A stretch of 64,000 bases of DNA, from positions 248,001 to 312,000 of the forward strand of contig NZ_SJEY01000002.1 of NCBI RefSeq assembly GCF_004761875.1, written 5' to 3'. This document shows positions 46,233 through 55,482 of the stretch, one piece after another. This DNA comes from Roseovarius aestuariivivens. Lineage in GTDB: Bacteria; Pseudomonadota; Alphaproteobacteria; Rhodobacterales; Rhodobacteraceae. A program made the translations under genes and the position numbers. The notes under the pieces are model-generated. The model made no database searches, had not been told where the DNA came from, and worked only from the letters and a program-made list of their open reading frames with translations. Each line of letters opens with the position of its first letter. The first letter of the stretch is position 1.

Positions 46233-47648
46233 TTATTGCGCCGCCGCCTGCCGTTCCAGCGCGGCAAAGGCCGTGCGCACGTCGCTATCAGTGGTGCGGT
46301 GATTGACGATGGCGGCCCGCAGGCAGGTGCGATCATCCACGCGAGTGGTGGAAAAAACCGCCTCACCCGAAAGCTGCAGCGCGGTGGCAAGGGCACCGGC
46401 ATCCGCATTGCGCGGGGCGAAGCAGCAAACGTTGGCCTGGACCGGGCGGACGAGGTCGAACTGGCTCGATTGTGTCACTAAACTGCCCAAAAGCGCGGCC
46501 TGTCGGCAATTATCCGTGATACTGTCGGCGAGGCGCGCGCGGCCGACCGCCCTGATCGTCGCCCAGACCTTGAGCGCCCTGAAGCCGCGGCTGAGATCGA
46601 GGCCATAGTCGCAAAACCAGAGCGACCCGCCGCCAAGCCCGTCCTCCATCCCTTCGAGATAGGGTGGGCGCGTGGCGAAGCTGCGCCGATGCAGATCGCC
46701 GTCAGCCATCAGGCAAAGACCGCAATCATAAGGCGCGCCGATCCATTTGTGGAAATCGGTGGCGATACTGTCGGCGCGGCCAACGCCCCGCATCAGGTCG
46801 CACCACGGGGTGTCCGCCAGCACGGCCCAGAACCCGAAAGCTCCATCGACATGATACCAGATATCTTCCGCGGCGCAGAAATCGGCGAGCGCATCGATCG
46901 GGTCGAAAAGACCGGTATCAACCGCGCCCGCAGTGCCCACCACTGCCATTGGCCGGATCCCGGCGGCGCGGTCGTCGTCCACGGCGGCGGCAAGCGCGCG
47001 CAGATCCATCGCGCCCTGCGCCTCCTGCGCGACGTAGCGCACGGCGCGGCTTCCATGGCCCATGATCTCGAGCGCCTTGGCGATGCTGTAATGCGCGCCT
47101 TCGACGGCATAGACCCTGATCCGCCCCAGATCGGCAATTCCATCGCGACGCACATCGTCACCCATGAGCCGCATCCGCGCCGCGCAAAGCGCCAGCAAAG
47201 TGGCCTGGCTGGTGCCGGTGGTGAGGATGCCCGACGCGGACTGGGGCAGGCCAGCCTGCCGGCGCGTCCAGTCGATCACCGCGCGCTCGACCTCGATCGC
47301 GCCGTGATCGCGCCCTCCCAGATTGGCGTTCATCGTGGCCGCAACCATCTCGGCGGCGACGCCGGCGGGCTGGCCCGTGCCATGAACCCATCCGAAGAAG
47401 GCCGGATGGGTATTGCCGGTGGCATAGGGCATGATGCCCTGCGCGAGTTCGGAAAAAACCGTGGCCGCGTCGGCGCCGGGTTCTGCATCGCGCAACGCAA
47501 CAGCCCTGGCCATATCATCGGGTTTAGGGATCCAGGGGAGGTTTCGGGCGGATTCGAGCCTGTCAACGCACTGATCGGCCAGATCGTGAAAGGCGCGCCG
47601 AAACGCGCTCCAATCGGCGGGATCGACCCGCTTGCCCGGTTCTGTCAT
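46233..47648 (-). CDS. PLP-dependent group II decarboxylase (aromatic amino acid type)
   Basis: 471 residues, the fold of aromatic L-amino-acid / tyrosine decarboxylases. NTHPAFFGWVHG (near 79) contacts substrate, His186 in EGAHYSIAK stacks on PLP, VDGAFGFWA near 268 holds the pyridine-N Asp, and Lys301 in DFHKWIGAP forms the Schiff base. Substrate could be tyrosine, tryptophan, DOPA or an acidic amino acid; residues that decide this were not resolved. It stands alone between nusA operon and CDGSH gene. Confidence 0.87.
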   Translation of the reverse strand: MTEPGKRVDPADWSAFRRAFHDLADQCVDRLESARNLPWIPKPDDMARAVALRDAEPGADAATVFSELAQGIMPYATGNTHPAFFGWVHGTGQPAGVAAEMVAATMNANLGGRDHGAIEVERAVIDWTRRQAGLPQSASGILTTGTSQATLLALCAARMRLMGDDVRRDGIADLGRIRVYAVEGAHYSIAKALEIMGHGSRAVRYVAQEAQGAMDLRALAAAVDDDRAAGIRPMAVVGTAGAVDTGLFDPIDALADFCAAEDIWYHVDGAFGFWAVLADTPWCDLMRGVGRADSIATDFHKWIGAPYDCGLCLMADGDLHRRSFATRPPYLEGMEDGLGGGSLWFCDYGLDLSRGFRALKVWATIRAVGRARLADSITDNCRQAALLGSLVTQSSQFDLVRPVQANVCCFAPRNADAGALATALQLSGEAVFSTTRVDDRTCLRAAIVNHRTTDSDVRTAFAALERQAAAQ

Positions 47649-47739
47649 GGGTGCTGCCCTCTGCTTGCCGGACTTGCCCGGTCGTTTGTCGCAGAATGCA
47701 CCGTACGCCGCACTGCCGCAAGCGCGCGGTTCGGATGGA

Positions 47740-48363
47740 TCAGTCCTCGCGCCAGCCTTCGTTGTAATGCGAGCCGTCGCAAAAGGGTTTCATGCCCGAA
47801 AGGCCGCAACGACAGAGCACGTATTTCTTTTCGGTCATGCCTTGGGCCGGCAGATCTTCGGGCGGGGTGATGCCCTGAACCTCGTAGGGGCCGTGGCGCT
47901 GCACGGTGAGTTGCGACTTGTCCGCGATCAGGTGCTTGCGCGCGCCGTCTTCCTTGATCGCCAGCGCACCAGACGGGCAGGCCGTGACGGCGGCGATGAT
48001 ATCCTCGGTCTTGCCATGATCGGGTTGGATCCACGGTTTCTTGTCAGGATCAAAGACGTCCCCGGCTTGCCGGATACAATTGGCCGCATGAGAACAGACG
48101 CGAGGGTTATAGGTGACGGTGACCTCTTTACCCTCGTAGTCCAGCAGCAGATCCTTGCCCGACGGCGTGCCGCCCGCGCTTTCGAACCCGGCCTCTTCGT
48201 GGCTGCCGTCGCAAAAGGGCTTGTTGCCCGAGCGGCCGCAACGGCAAAGCGCGATCACCTTCTTGGTTTCCATGGCGTTGCCGTCGGCGTCCTGCAGGGA
48301 TTGCAGGTTCTTGACGATCAGCGGACCGTTTTCGCGGGTCTCGATCTTGGGGGCGTCGGACAT
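47740..48363 (-). CDS. Dual CDGSH-type iron-sulfur protein with central Fe-S domain
   Basis: 207 residues. Two CDGSH sites: Cys40, Cys42, Cys51, His55, and Cys184, Cys186, Cys195, His199, each in CxCG-x-SG-x-KPFCDGSH. The middle (about 80-140) has VTYNPRVCSHAANC and TACPSGAL, a divergent ferredoxin-like cluster domain (Cys90, Cys96, Cys129). The role is probably electron or Fe-S transfer. AAGGAG precedes ATG 48363; the longer frame to 48564 is an artefact overlapping the next gene. Confidence 0.87.
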   Translation of the reverse strand: MSDAPKIETRENGPLIVKNLQSLQDADGNAMETKKVIALCRCGRSGNKPFCDGSHEEAGFESAGGTPSGKDLLLDYEGKEVTVTYNPRVCSHAANCIRQAGDVFDPDKKPWIQPDHGKTEDIIAAVTACPSGALAIKEDGARKHLIADKSQLTVQRHGPYEVQGITPPEDLPAQGMTEKKYVLCRCGLSGMKPFCDGSHYNEGWRED

Positions 48364-48442
48364 GAAGCTCTCCTTGGGTGTCGGGCGATACGTCAAGGAT
48401 AGCACGCCCAGCGCCCCGGTCCATAAACCGGGCAGTTGCGCC

Positions 48443-49417
48443 TTAGTAGAGCCGCACCAGGCGGTCCATGGTGCGCACCAGTTCCTCGCTGATACCCGGC
48501 TCGGACAGGGCGTGGCCGGCCATGCCGATGACCCGCAGATCGACCCGCGGCCAAAGCGCGGCAAGGCGATAGGCGGCTTCTGGCGGGCAGATCATATCGT
48601 AGCGGCCCTGCACGATAATGCCGGGAATATCGGCGATCTTGTGCATGTTGTCGTAGATGTAGCCATCCTGGCCCAGAAAGCCGCCGTGCCTGAAATAGTG
48701 GTTTTCCAGACGCGCGAAGGCGCGGGCGTATTCCGCCGGGCTATCGCCGCCCTGCCCGTTCGAATGTACGGTGGCCAGCGCGTTTTCCCAACTGCTCCAC
48801 GCCTTGGCGAAGCGGATCTCTTCACTTCGGTCTCCGGAAAAGAGGCGGCTGTGATAGGCCGCGATCATGTCACCGCGTTCGTCTTCTGGAATTAGCGATT
48901 GGAATCTTTTCCAGGTTTCCGGCCAGAACCGGCCCGCGCCACCACCGTAGAACCAGTCAAGCTCGGCCCGGGTCATGGTGAAGACGCCGCGCAGCACCAG
49001 ATGCTTGACGCGGTCCGGGTGGCTTTGGGCGTAAACAAGCGCGAGCGTGGCGCCCCAGCTTCCGCCGAAGACGATCCAGGCGTCGATTCCCAGCGTCTCG
49101 CGGATCCGCTCGATATCGGCCACGAGATGCCATGTCGTGTTGTCCTCGACGCTGGCATGGGGTTTCGAACGGCCGCAACCGCGCTGATCGAAGAGGATGA
49201 TCCGGTAGTGCCGCGGATCGAAATAGCGGCGCATGGCCGGGCTGCAGCCGCCGCCGGGCCCGCCATGCAGGACCACCACGGGAATGCCGGTCTTGCTTCC
49301 CGACTGTTCGACATAGACCTGGTGCCCGTCGCCGACATCGAGCATGCGCCGGTCGAAGGGTTCGACCGACGGATACAGGAAGTGCACTGCGCTTTTTTGG
49401 CCCGAGAATTTGTCCAT
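48443..49417 (-). CDS. pip: Prolyl aminopeptidase
   Basis: A 324-residue alpha/beta hydrolase with [10 protein letters not shown] (oxyanion, near 51), nucleophile Ser120 in GGSWGAT, Asp274 in GRYDMICPP and His302 in [24 protein letters not shown] is characteristic of the S33 prolyl iminopeptidase. It removes N-terminal proline from peptides in the cytoplasm. Divergent from ubiG with only 48 bp between starts. Confidence 0.94.
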   Translation of the reverse strand: MDKFSGQKSAVHFLYPSVEPFDRRMLDVGDGHQVYVEQSGSKTGIPVVVLHGGPGGGCSPAMRRYFDPRHYRIILFDQRGCGRSKPHASVEDNTTWHLVADIERIRETLGIDAWIVFGGSWGATLALVYAQSHPDRVKHLVLRGVFTMTRAELDWFYGGGAGRFWPETWKRFQSLIPEDERGDMIAAYHSRLFSGDRSEEIRFAKAWSSWENALATVHSNGQGGDSPAEYARAFARLENHYFRHGGFLGQDGYIYDNMHKIADIPGIIVQGRYDMICPPEAAYRLAALWPRVDLRVIGMAGHALSEPGISEELVRTMDRLVRLY

Positions 49418-49465
49418 GACGTCCTATATAGGGTGACTAACGCAAATGAGCATATGGAGAGCAGA

Positions 49466-50212
49466 ATGCAAGCCGCTCGGACCACGATAGATGAGGCGGA
49501 GATCGCCAAGTTCGAGGCGATGGCCGCGGAATGGTGGGATCCTAACGGCAAATTCAAGCCGCTTCACATGCTCAATCCCTGTCGTCTGGACTATATCACG
49601 GGCCAGGTCGCGGCGGAATTCGATCGCGATCTGGGCGGCGCGGACCTTTTCGCAGGGCTGCGCATTCTCGATATCGGCTGTGGCGGGGGGCTTTTATCCG
49701 AGCCGATGGCGCGGCTGGGCGCGGACGTGGTGGGGGCGGATGCCGCCATGGGCAACATCCCGGTTGCGCGCATCCATGCCGAACACTCCGGTCTGACGAT
49801 CGACTACCGTCACACAAGCGCCGAGGCGCTGGCCGAGGCGGGCGAGCAATTCGACGTGCTGCTGAACATGGAAGTGGTAGAGCACGTGGCCGATCCGCTG
49901 GCCTTTCTCACCGCGTGCCGGCAGTTGTTGAAACCCGGCGGGCTGCATCTCTGCTCGACCATAAACCGCAATCCCAAAAGCTATGCCATGGCCATTGTCG
50001 GCGCGGAATACGTGATGCGCTGGCTGCCCAAGGGCACGCATGACTGGCGGAAATTCATAACGCCGGACGAGCTTTATGGCCTGTTGACCGAGGCGGGGCT
50101 GCGCCCGGTGGACAAAAAGGGCTTCGTCTTCAACCCGGTCACGTGGACCTGGTCGCTGTCGGACAGGGATCTCAGCGTCAACTACGTGACGGCGAGCCTG
50201 AAACCGGCCTGA
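49466..50212 (+). CDS. ubiG: Ubiquinone biosynthesis O-methyltransferase UbiG
   Basis: 248 residues, class I SAM methyltransferase with [24 protein letters not shown] near 70, [10 protein letters not shown] and INRNPKSYA. It methylates two hydroxyl groups in ubiquinone synthesis. ATG 49466 has GGAG at ideal spacing; ATG 49454 is in frame but lacks one, and the long upstream frame lies over pip. Convergent with a marR gene. Confidence 0.95.
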   Translation: MQAARTTIDEAEIAKFEAMAAEWWDPNGKFKPLHMLNPCRLDYITGQVAAEFDRDLGGADLFAGLRILDIGCGGGLLSEPMARLGADVVGADAAMGNIPVARIHAEHSGLTIDYRHTSAEALAEAGEQFDVLLNMEVVEHVADPLAFLTACRQLLKPGGLHLCSTINRNPKSYAMAIVGAEYVMRWLPKGTHDWRKFITPDELYGLLTEAGLRPVDKKGFVFNPVTWTWSLSDRDLSVNYVTASLKPA

Positions 50213-50215
50213 CCC

Positions 50216-50662
50216 TTATCCCTGTTCTTCGAGCTTGAGGCGCAGTTCGCGCAGGACCGGCAGGGTCGCGCGGAATTTGTTGTCGCCCAGATCGGCGACC
50301 ATTTCTCCGATCAGCGGCGTGATGGCCGAGATCGCGGCGTCGCGAGCGCGCTGGCCTGCGGGGCTTATGGCGACCATCTTGCGGCGGGCATCGTCCCAGT
50401 CGGGGCGGATATGCACGTAGCCGGCCCATTGCAGCTTGCTCAGCGTGTTGGTCATCGCCCCCCGCGTCACGTGAAAGCTTCGCGCGAGTTGTGCCGGGCT
50501 GCGTTCCCCGCCGCAGCGGGCAAGATGGTTGAGCACGGAGAAGTGCGAAATTTCCATACCCTTGGGCAGCACCTTGCTGAGGCGCGCGCGAATCAACTGA
50601 TCGGTCGTCAGAATTTCACTGAAGAATGTGACAGCCAGGGAATGGATGGATGGATCCGTCAT
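50216..50662 (-). CDS. MarR-family transcription regulator
   Basis: 148 residues with the winged helix of MarR proteins: SPAQLARSFHVTRGAMTNTLSKL (recognition helix, about 55-77) and the wing DWDDARRKMVAISPAG. It probably binds DNA as a dimer. It is last in the comF-grxC-nitrilase-marR run and overlaps the nitrilase gene by 4 bp, so it may control the operon. Ligand unknown. Confidence 0.88.
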   Translation of the reverse strand: MTDPSIHSLAVTFFSEILTTDQLIRARLSKVLPKGMEISHFSVLNHLARCGGERSPAQLARSFHVTRGAMTNTLSKLQWAGYVHIRPDWDDARRKMVAISPAGQRARDAAISAITPLIGEMVADLGDNKFRATLPVLRELRLKLEEQG

Positions 50663-51492
50663 GAGGGGTCTTTGTAGGGCCTCCTTGCCTTCAGGGACGG
50701 AATGCGGGCGCGAGCCTGCGTGACCTGGTCTGCGTCGACGTCAACCACTATCACACCCGGGTCGGTCTCGGCATCTGCCAATACGTCGCCCCAAGGCCCC
50801 ACGGCGAGACTGTGGCCGTAGGTCTGTCGCGCCTTGCCCCGCGATGTGGCATGCGTGCCGGTTTGCGCGGGCGCGAGCACGTAGGCGCCTGTTTCGATGG
50901 CGCGAGCGCGCAGCAGCGTTTCCCAATGCGCCGCGCCCGTCACGGGCGAGAAGGCCGAGGGCACGGTCAGGATTTCGGCCCCGGCGGAGGCAAGCGTGCG
51001 GTAGAGCGCGGGAAACCGGAGGTCGTAGCAGACGGTCAGGCCAATCTGCGCGAACGGCGTCGGACAGAGGACAGCGCGCGTTCCGGGCCGGTAGCCCGCC
51101 GATTCGCGGTAGCTTTCGGTCTCGGACACGGTGACGTCGAACATGTGGATCTTGTCGTACCATGCGTGGATCTTACCATCGGGACCGATCAGAAAAGAGC
51201 GGTTGGCGAACCGCCCGTCCGGATCATCGGTCTTGAGTGCAAGGGACCCGATCAGAAGCCATATGCCCAGCGCCTTTGCCTCGTCGCGCAAGGCGGCAAG
51301 GGTGATATCGTCATCCTGGTGCTGCAGCACGTCTTTCTGGCGCGTGCGGCTCGCCGAGACGCAGTTCGTGACCTCGGGCGTGAGGACGAACGTGGCCCCT
51401 TCACCCGCCGCCTGTTGCACCATGGCGCAGGTGACGGGCAGGTTGGCGGCGGGATCGTCGCTGCTGTTAAGCTGGATGAGGCCGGCCTTCAT
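50659..51492 (-). CDS. Carbon-nitrogen hydrolase (Nit1/Nit2-like amidase)
   Basis: 277 residues with the nitrilase triad Glu40 (LTPEVTN), Lys114 (WYDKIHMFDV) and Cys155 (VCYDLRFP). This subgroup contains omega-amidase (Nit2) and Nit1, which hydrolyses deaminated glutathione. The gene directly follows grxC with a 4-bp overlap, which makes a glutathione link plausible but unproved. Confidence 0.87.
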   Translation of the reverse strand: MKAGLIQLNSSDDPAANLPVTCAMVQQAAGEGATFVLTPEVTNCVSASRTRQKDVLQHQDDDITLAALRDEAKALGIWLLIGSLALKTDDPDGRFANRSFLIGPDGKIHAWYDKIHMFDVTVSETESYRESAGYRPGTRAVLCPTPFAQIGLTVCYDLRFPALYRTLASAGAEILTVPSAFSPVTGAAHWETLLRARAIETGAYVLAPAQTGTHATSRGKARQTYGHSLAVGPWGDVLADAETDPGVIVVDVDADQVTQARARIPSLKARRPYKDPS

Positions 51493-51746
51493 GCCGACAA
51501 CATAGCATCCAGCTTACCCTCGCGTTCAAGAGCGTAGAGTTCATCACAGCCGCCGACATGGGTGTTGTCGATGAAGATCTGCGGCACGGTGCGCTTGCCG
51601 TTGGCGCGCTCGATCATCTCGGGCTTGCGCGCGGGATCCTGGAACACGTCGATTTCCGAAAAGCTGACGCCTTTCTGAGAGAGGAGACGCTTGGCCGCGT
51701 GGCAAAAGCCGCAAAGCGGGGAAGAATAGATTTCGACAGAGGGCAT
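51489..51746 (-). CDS. grxC: Glutaredoxin 3
   Basis: 85 residues, thioredoxin fold. The active site is Cys12-Gly-Phe-Cys15, not the common CPYC. TVPQIFIDNTHVGGCDEL is the conserved glutathione-binding part. It reduces disulfides and glutathione adducts. It overlaps the nitrilase gene and is 31 bp after comF. Confidence 0.92.
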   Translation of the reverse strand: MPSVEIYSSPLCGFCHAAKRLLSQKGVSFSEIDVFQDPARKPEMIERANGKRTVPQIFIDNTHVGGCDELYALEREGKLDAMLSA

Positions 51747-51777
51747 GGTTTTAACCTTTGTACCGTTTGACCGGTAT

Positions 51778-52509
51778 CTAGGTGTCCTTGGCGACGCGCG
51801 CCAGTGTCAGGATTGCAACCCCGCTTGCGCCGGCGGCATGACAGGCCTGCGCAGAGGCAGAGAGCGTGGCGCCCGAGGTCATCACGTCGTCGACAAGCAG
51901 CACGGGCCGGTTGTGCAGGAGCGTTGCGCGGCGGGGATGGACGGTGATCGCGTCCTGCAACATGGAGAAGCGTGCCTCGAACCCCAGTCCATCAAGGGTT
52001 TTTGTGCGTTTGCGCCGCAAAAGCAAGTCAGGGCAATAGGCATGTCCGGTCACGCGGGCCAAGCCCTGCGCGAGAAGCGCCGACTGGTTGAAACGGCGCG
52101 ACAGCAGCCGCAGGCGATGCAGCGGCACAGGCGCGATCAGGGTATCCGCGGCAAGCAGCGGGCCTGCGGCCTGCGCCATCCACCGGGTGGCAAGGCGCAC
52201 GATGTCGTGCCGGTCGCCATGCTTGAGCGCAAGCACGAGCCGGCGGGCATTGTCGCGGTAGAGCAACGCCGCGCGCCCGTGATCCCAGGGACGCGCGACG
52301 CGCAGACAGTCGTCGCAGTGTTCGGGCGTGCCCGCATCCGTACCGGGCAGGGGCACGCCGCAGGTATCGCAGACAAGGCCGGAAATCACCGGCGTATCGC
52401 GCCAGCAGGGGCCGCAGAGCCCGTGATCGCTATCGACCAAGCCACCGCAGAGGGTGCATCGCGGCGGATAGATCAGGCGAATCGCGGTTTGAATTGCGGC
52501 ATGCGCCAT
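51778..52509 (-). CDS. comF: ComF-family phosphoribosyltransferase-like protein
   Basis: 243 residues. The N-terminal double zinc ribbon has CTLCGG, CGPCW, CDTCG and CDDC. The C-terminal PRTase fold has VLLVDDVMTSGAT (about 207-219) and the PVPLHRLRLLSRRFNQS stretch. ComF proteins act in DNA uptake in competent bacteria; function elsewhere is unclear. It is divergent from a methyltransferase gene, with only 14 bp between the start codons. Confidence 0.9.
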   Translation of the reverse strand: MAHAAIQTAIRLIYPPRCTLCGGLVDSDHGLCGPCWRDTPVISGLVCDTCGVPLPGTDAGTPEHCDDCLRVARPWDHGRAALLYRDNARRLVLALKHGDRHDIVRLATRWMAQAAGPLLAADTLIAPVPLHRLRLLSRRFNQSALLAQGLARVTGHAYCPDLLLRRKRTKTLDGLGFEARFSMLQDAITVHPRRATLLHNRPVLLVDDVMTSGATLSASAQACHAAGASGVAILTLARVAKDT

Positions 52510-52523
52510 TCTATTTACCTTTT

Positions 52524-53339
52524 ATGTCCCGAAGCCTGACAGACCGAGCGGCGCTTTTGCGCCACCGCCGACGCGCCGCCGGGTCCGAAGATCTGTTTCT
52601 GCACCGTGCGGCCATCGAGGAAATCGAGGATCGGCTGTCTCTGGTTAACAAATCCTTTACCGCGCCCCTCGTGATCGGCGGTTTTCCGGATCTGTGGCGC
52701 AGCGCCTTTCCGGACGCGGCGCAGGCAGAGGACGCCGAGACGCTGAATGCCGGGGCCGGCGCGCATGATCTGGTGATCCATGCGCTGGCCTTGCATTGGG
52801 CCGATGACCCGGTCGGCCAACTGATTCAGGCGCGGCGGGCGCTGAGGCCCGACGGGCTATTCCTTGGGGTCTTTTTCGGCGGGCGGACGCTGCACGAGTT
52901 GCGCAGCACGCTGGCGCAGGCCGAATCGGATCTGCGCGGGGGGCTCAGCCCGCGCGTGGCCCCGATGGGTGAGATCCGTGATCTGGGCGCGCTTTTGCAG
53001 CGTGCGGGCTTTGCCCTGCCGGTAGCGGACAGTTTCACATTAACGGCGAGCTATACCGACCCGCTGGCCGTGATGCGGGATCTGCGGGCAATGGGCGAGA
53101 CCAATGCGCTGTCCGCCCGGGCGCGGCATTTCACGCGACGCGATGTGATCGCGCGCGCCTGCGAAATCTATATCGAGACCTTTGCCGATGCAGAGGGCCG
53201 GGTACCCGCCACGTTTGAATTCATCACCCTGACAGGCTGGGCGCCGGCGGACAGTCAGCCCAAACCACTGCGCCCGGGATCTGCGGCAACACGTCTCGCA
53301 GAGGCGCTTGGCACGCGGGAAACGCCGCTCAAAGATTGA
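52524..53339 (+). CDS. SAM-dependent methyltransferase-like protein (NDUFAF5/BioC-like)
   Basis: 271 residues related to the methyltransferase-11 group that includes mitochondrial NDUFAF5. DLVIHALALHWADDPVGQLIQARRAL lies near 93, DGLFLGVFFGG follows, and GFALPVADSFTL near 160. The usual GxGxG SAM loop is weak (VIGGFPDLWR near 60), so cofactor binding may be altered. In alphaproteobacteria a role in complex I assembly has been suggested by homology. No ribosome site is evident before ATG 52524. Confidence 0.78.
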   Translation: MSRSLTDRAALLRHRRRAAGSEDLFLHRAAIEEIEDRLSLVNKSFTAPLVIGGFPDLWRSAFPDAAQAEDAETLNAGAGAHDLVIHALALHWADDPVGQLIQARRALRPDGLFLGVFFGGRTLHELRSTLAQAESDLRGGLSPRVAPMGEIRDLGALLQRAGFALPVADSFTLTASYTDPLAVMRDLRAMGETNALSARARHFTRRDVIARACEIYIETFADAEGRVPATFEFITLTGWAPADSQPKPLRPGSAATRLAEALGTRETPLKD

Positions 53340-53399
53340 CGAACCCGCCTGAGCCTTTATGTCCTGCGTGATCTGAAAAACAAATAAGAGCGATCCGTC

Positions 53400-54464
53400 A
53401 TGTTCGATGCGCAAGACAAGACAGCGACCTGCCCCGTTCACGCGCCCAGCGATCATCCCGCCATTCCAAAGGCGAAAACCGGCGTTCTTATAGCCAACCT
53501 CGGCACACCCGATCACTATTCCTACTGGCCGATGCGCCGGTATCTCAACGAGTTCCTGTCGGACCGCCGGGTGATCGATTACTCGCCGTGGCTGTGGCAG
53601 CCGCTTTTGCAGCTTGTCATCCTGTCCAAGCGGCCTTTCACCAGTGGCGAGGCCTACAAGTCGATCTGGAACGAGGACAAGGGCGAAAGCCCACTCATGA
53701 CCATCACGCGGGACCAGACGGAAAAGCTTGCCAAAGTGCTGCAGGACAAGCATGGCGACGAAATCGTGGTCGATTTCTGCATGCGATACGGAAACCCGTC
53801 GACCAAGTCGAAGGTGCGCAAGATGACCGAGGCGGGGTGCACCCGGATCCTGTTCTTCCCGCTTTACCCGCATTATGCCGGGGCAACGTCCGCCACCGCG
53901 AACGACCAGTTCTTCCGCGCCCTTATGGAGGAAACGTGGCAGCCCAGCGCGCGGACGGTCGAGCCCTATTTCGAAAACCCGACCTATATCGAGGCGTTGG
54001 CGCAGTCCGTGGAAAAAGCCTATGCCGAGGCCGAGGAAAAGCCAGAGATCCTGGTGGTGTCCTATCACGGAATGCCGCAGCGCTATCTCAAGCAGGGTGA
54101 TCCGTATCACTGTCAGTGCCAGAAGACGACGCGTCTTCTCAAGGAACGGCTGGGCTGGGACGACACGCAGATCACCACGACCTTTCAGTCGGTGTTCGGA
54201 CCCGAGGAGTGGCTGCGCCCCTACACGGTCGAGCATGTCGCGAAGTTGGCCGAAGAGGGCAAGAAGCGGATTGCGGTGATGGCGCCCGCGTTCTCGGCCG
54301 ATTGCATCGAAACGCTGGAAGAGATCAACGAAGAGATCAAGGAAAGCTTCGAAGAGGCTGGCGGCGAGGAGTTTCTTTATATCCCCTGCCTCAATGACGA
54401 CGATGCGCATATCAAGGCGCTGAGCGAAATCATCGAAACAAATCTGCAGGGCTGGGTCGGCTAA
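53400..54464 (+). CDS. hemH: Ferrochelatase HemH
   Basis: 354 residues, with GVLIANLGTPDHYSYWPMRRYL at the start, FPLYPHYAGATSA (near 155) and catalytic-region YHGMPQRYL (His near 222). Cys-rich CQCQK and C-terminal SADCIETLEEI and IPCLNDDDAH resemble the alphaproteobacterial enzymes that hold a [2Fe-2S] cluster. It inserts Fe(II) into protoporphyrin IX. It shares a two-way terminator with the small membrane protein gene. Confidence 0.95.
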   Translation: MFDAQDKTATCPVHAPSDHPAIPKAKTGVLIANLGTPDHYSYWPMRRYLNEFLSDRRVIDYSPWLWQPLLQLVILSKRPFTSGEAYKSIWNEDKGESPLMTITRDQTEKLAKVLQDKHGDEIVVDFCMRYGNPSTKSKVRKMTEAGCTRILFFPLYPHYAGATSATANDQFFRALMEETWQPSARTVEPYFENPTYIEALAQSVEKAYAEAEEKPEILVVSYHGMPQRYLKQGDPYHCQCQKTTRLLKERLGWDDTQITTTFQSVFGPEEWLRPYTVEHVAKLAEEGKKRIAVMAPAFSADCIETLEEINEEIKESFEEAGGEEFLYIPCLNDDDAHIKALSEIIETNLQGWVG

Positions 54465-54502
54465 GCGGTCGGAACCTGAACCATTCGATTGCTCAAATGA
54501 AA

Positions 54503-54527
54503 AAAGGCAGCGCCCAGCGCTGCCTTT
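54503..54527. terminator. Bidirectional intrinsic terminator
   Basis: AAAGGCAGCGC and GCGCTGCCTTT form a perfect 11-bp stem with a 3-base loop, with A-tracts on one side and T-tracts on the other. It ends hemH on plus and the small membrane protein gene on minus. Confidence 0.85.
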
Positions 54528-54552
54528 AATCGTGTCAGAAATCGCAGAGCGA

Positions 54553-54741
54553 TTAGTCGGCGGCGACGGCTGCTGCCACGATGGCAAGCAGGACCAGCGG
54601 GATCCAGATGCCAGCTGCGGACGAGCTTGCATTGGTCTCTTCGACGACGACGGGCGCTTCCATCATGGGCTCTGCCATGTTGCCAGCAAAGCCAGCGGTG
54701 GCGGCAGCCGAGATTGCAGCGGCGAGAACGAGTTTCTTCAT
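54553..54741 (-). CDS. Small membrane protein with signal peptide
   Basis: 62 residues: MKKLVLAAAISAAATAGFAG signal, a short Glu/Met-rich middle and a C-terminal hydrophobic helix (GIWIPLVLLAIVAAAVAAD). GGAGGATAAC before ATG 54741 is a near-perfect ribosome site, so translation is probably strong. No family was recognised. It is convergent with hemH and shares its terminator. Confidence 0.75.
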   Translation of the reverse strand: MKKLVLAAAISAAATAGFAGNMAEPMMEAPVVVEETNASSSAAGIWIPLVLLAIVAAAVAAD

Positions 54742-54882
54742 GTTATCCTCCAGATATAGGCTTACCGTCACCCTAAGACGGCAAGTACCCAAGACTTACC
54801 TCGTGCCGATTGTGTAAGCAGCAAATCCCAGCAATTGCAAACGCATCTTGAAGGCTGCAGCGCAGAAACCGCCCCTAATTCG

Positions 54883-55482
54883 TCAAATAAGCAACACTTG
54901 GGTGCCAACCTTGGTCATGCTGAAAAGCTCTGCGATATGCTCGTTGTAGAGACCGATGCAGCCGTTGGACGACCGGCGCCCGATCTTACGCGTGTCATGG
55001 GTACCGTGGATACGGTAGTAGGTCCAGCTGAGGTAGAGCGCGTGGGTGCCGAGCGGGTTGTCCGGCCCGGGCGGCACATAAGACGGCCATTCGGGATTAC
55101 GCTTGAGCATCGCGGGCGTCGGGCGCCAGTCGGGGCCAACCACCTTGCGCACCACCTGAGTGCGGCCGCGTCGGGTCAGATCCTCGGTCAGCGGCACGCT
55201 GGAGGGATAAAGCTTGTAGGTGCTGCCGTCCTCGCTCCAGAAATGGAGGGCCCGGGAAGAGATATCCACGAGCACGGCACCGTTGTTGAGGTTCGAGAAA
55301 TAGGGCCGCCAGTCAAGCGAACGGAAGCTCGAGATATTGCGGCGCACGCTCTCGGTCACGTCGCGCTCGAACTCGATCGTGCCGGCGCTGTTCTGGCTTT
55401 GCGCAAGCGCGGGCATGCCGATCGCCGCGGCCGTACCGGCCATAAAGGCGCGACGACTCACCGTCTGATGTGTCTTTGCCAT
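54883..55482 (-). CDS. L,D-transpeptidase (YkuD), Tat-exported
   Basis: 199 residues with a Tat-type leader (SRRAFMAGTAAAIGMPALAQ) and a YkuD domain. The active site is His159 in IHGTHDTRKIGRRSSNGCIG with nucleophile Cys175. These enzymes make 3-3 peptidoglycan cross-links or attach proteins to the wall. It is divergent from a CAP-domain lipoprotein gene, and a second L,D-transpeptidase gene lies 0.7 kb away. Confidence 0.9.
   Translation of the reverse strand: MAKTHQTVSRRAFMAGTAAAIGMPALAQSQNSAGTIEFERDVTESVRRNISSFRSLDWRPYFSNLNNGAVLVDISSRALHFWSEDGSTYKLYPSSVPLTEDLTRRGRTQVVRKVVGPDWRPTPAMLKRNPEWPSYVPPGPDNPLGTHALYLSWTYYRIHGTHDTRKIGRRSSNGCIGLYNEHIAELFSMTKVGTQVLLI

Noticed and set aside
47645-48034. 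Frames overlapping the CDGSH gene and its upstream extension to 48564
   Set aside because: The CDGSH protein starts at 48363 with a good ribosome site; the extension overlaps the end of pip and has no conserved residues.
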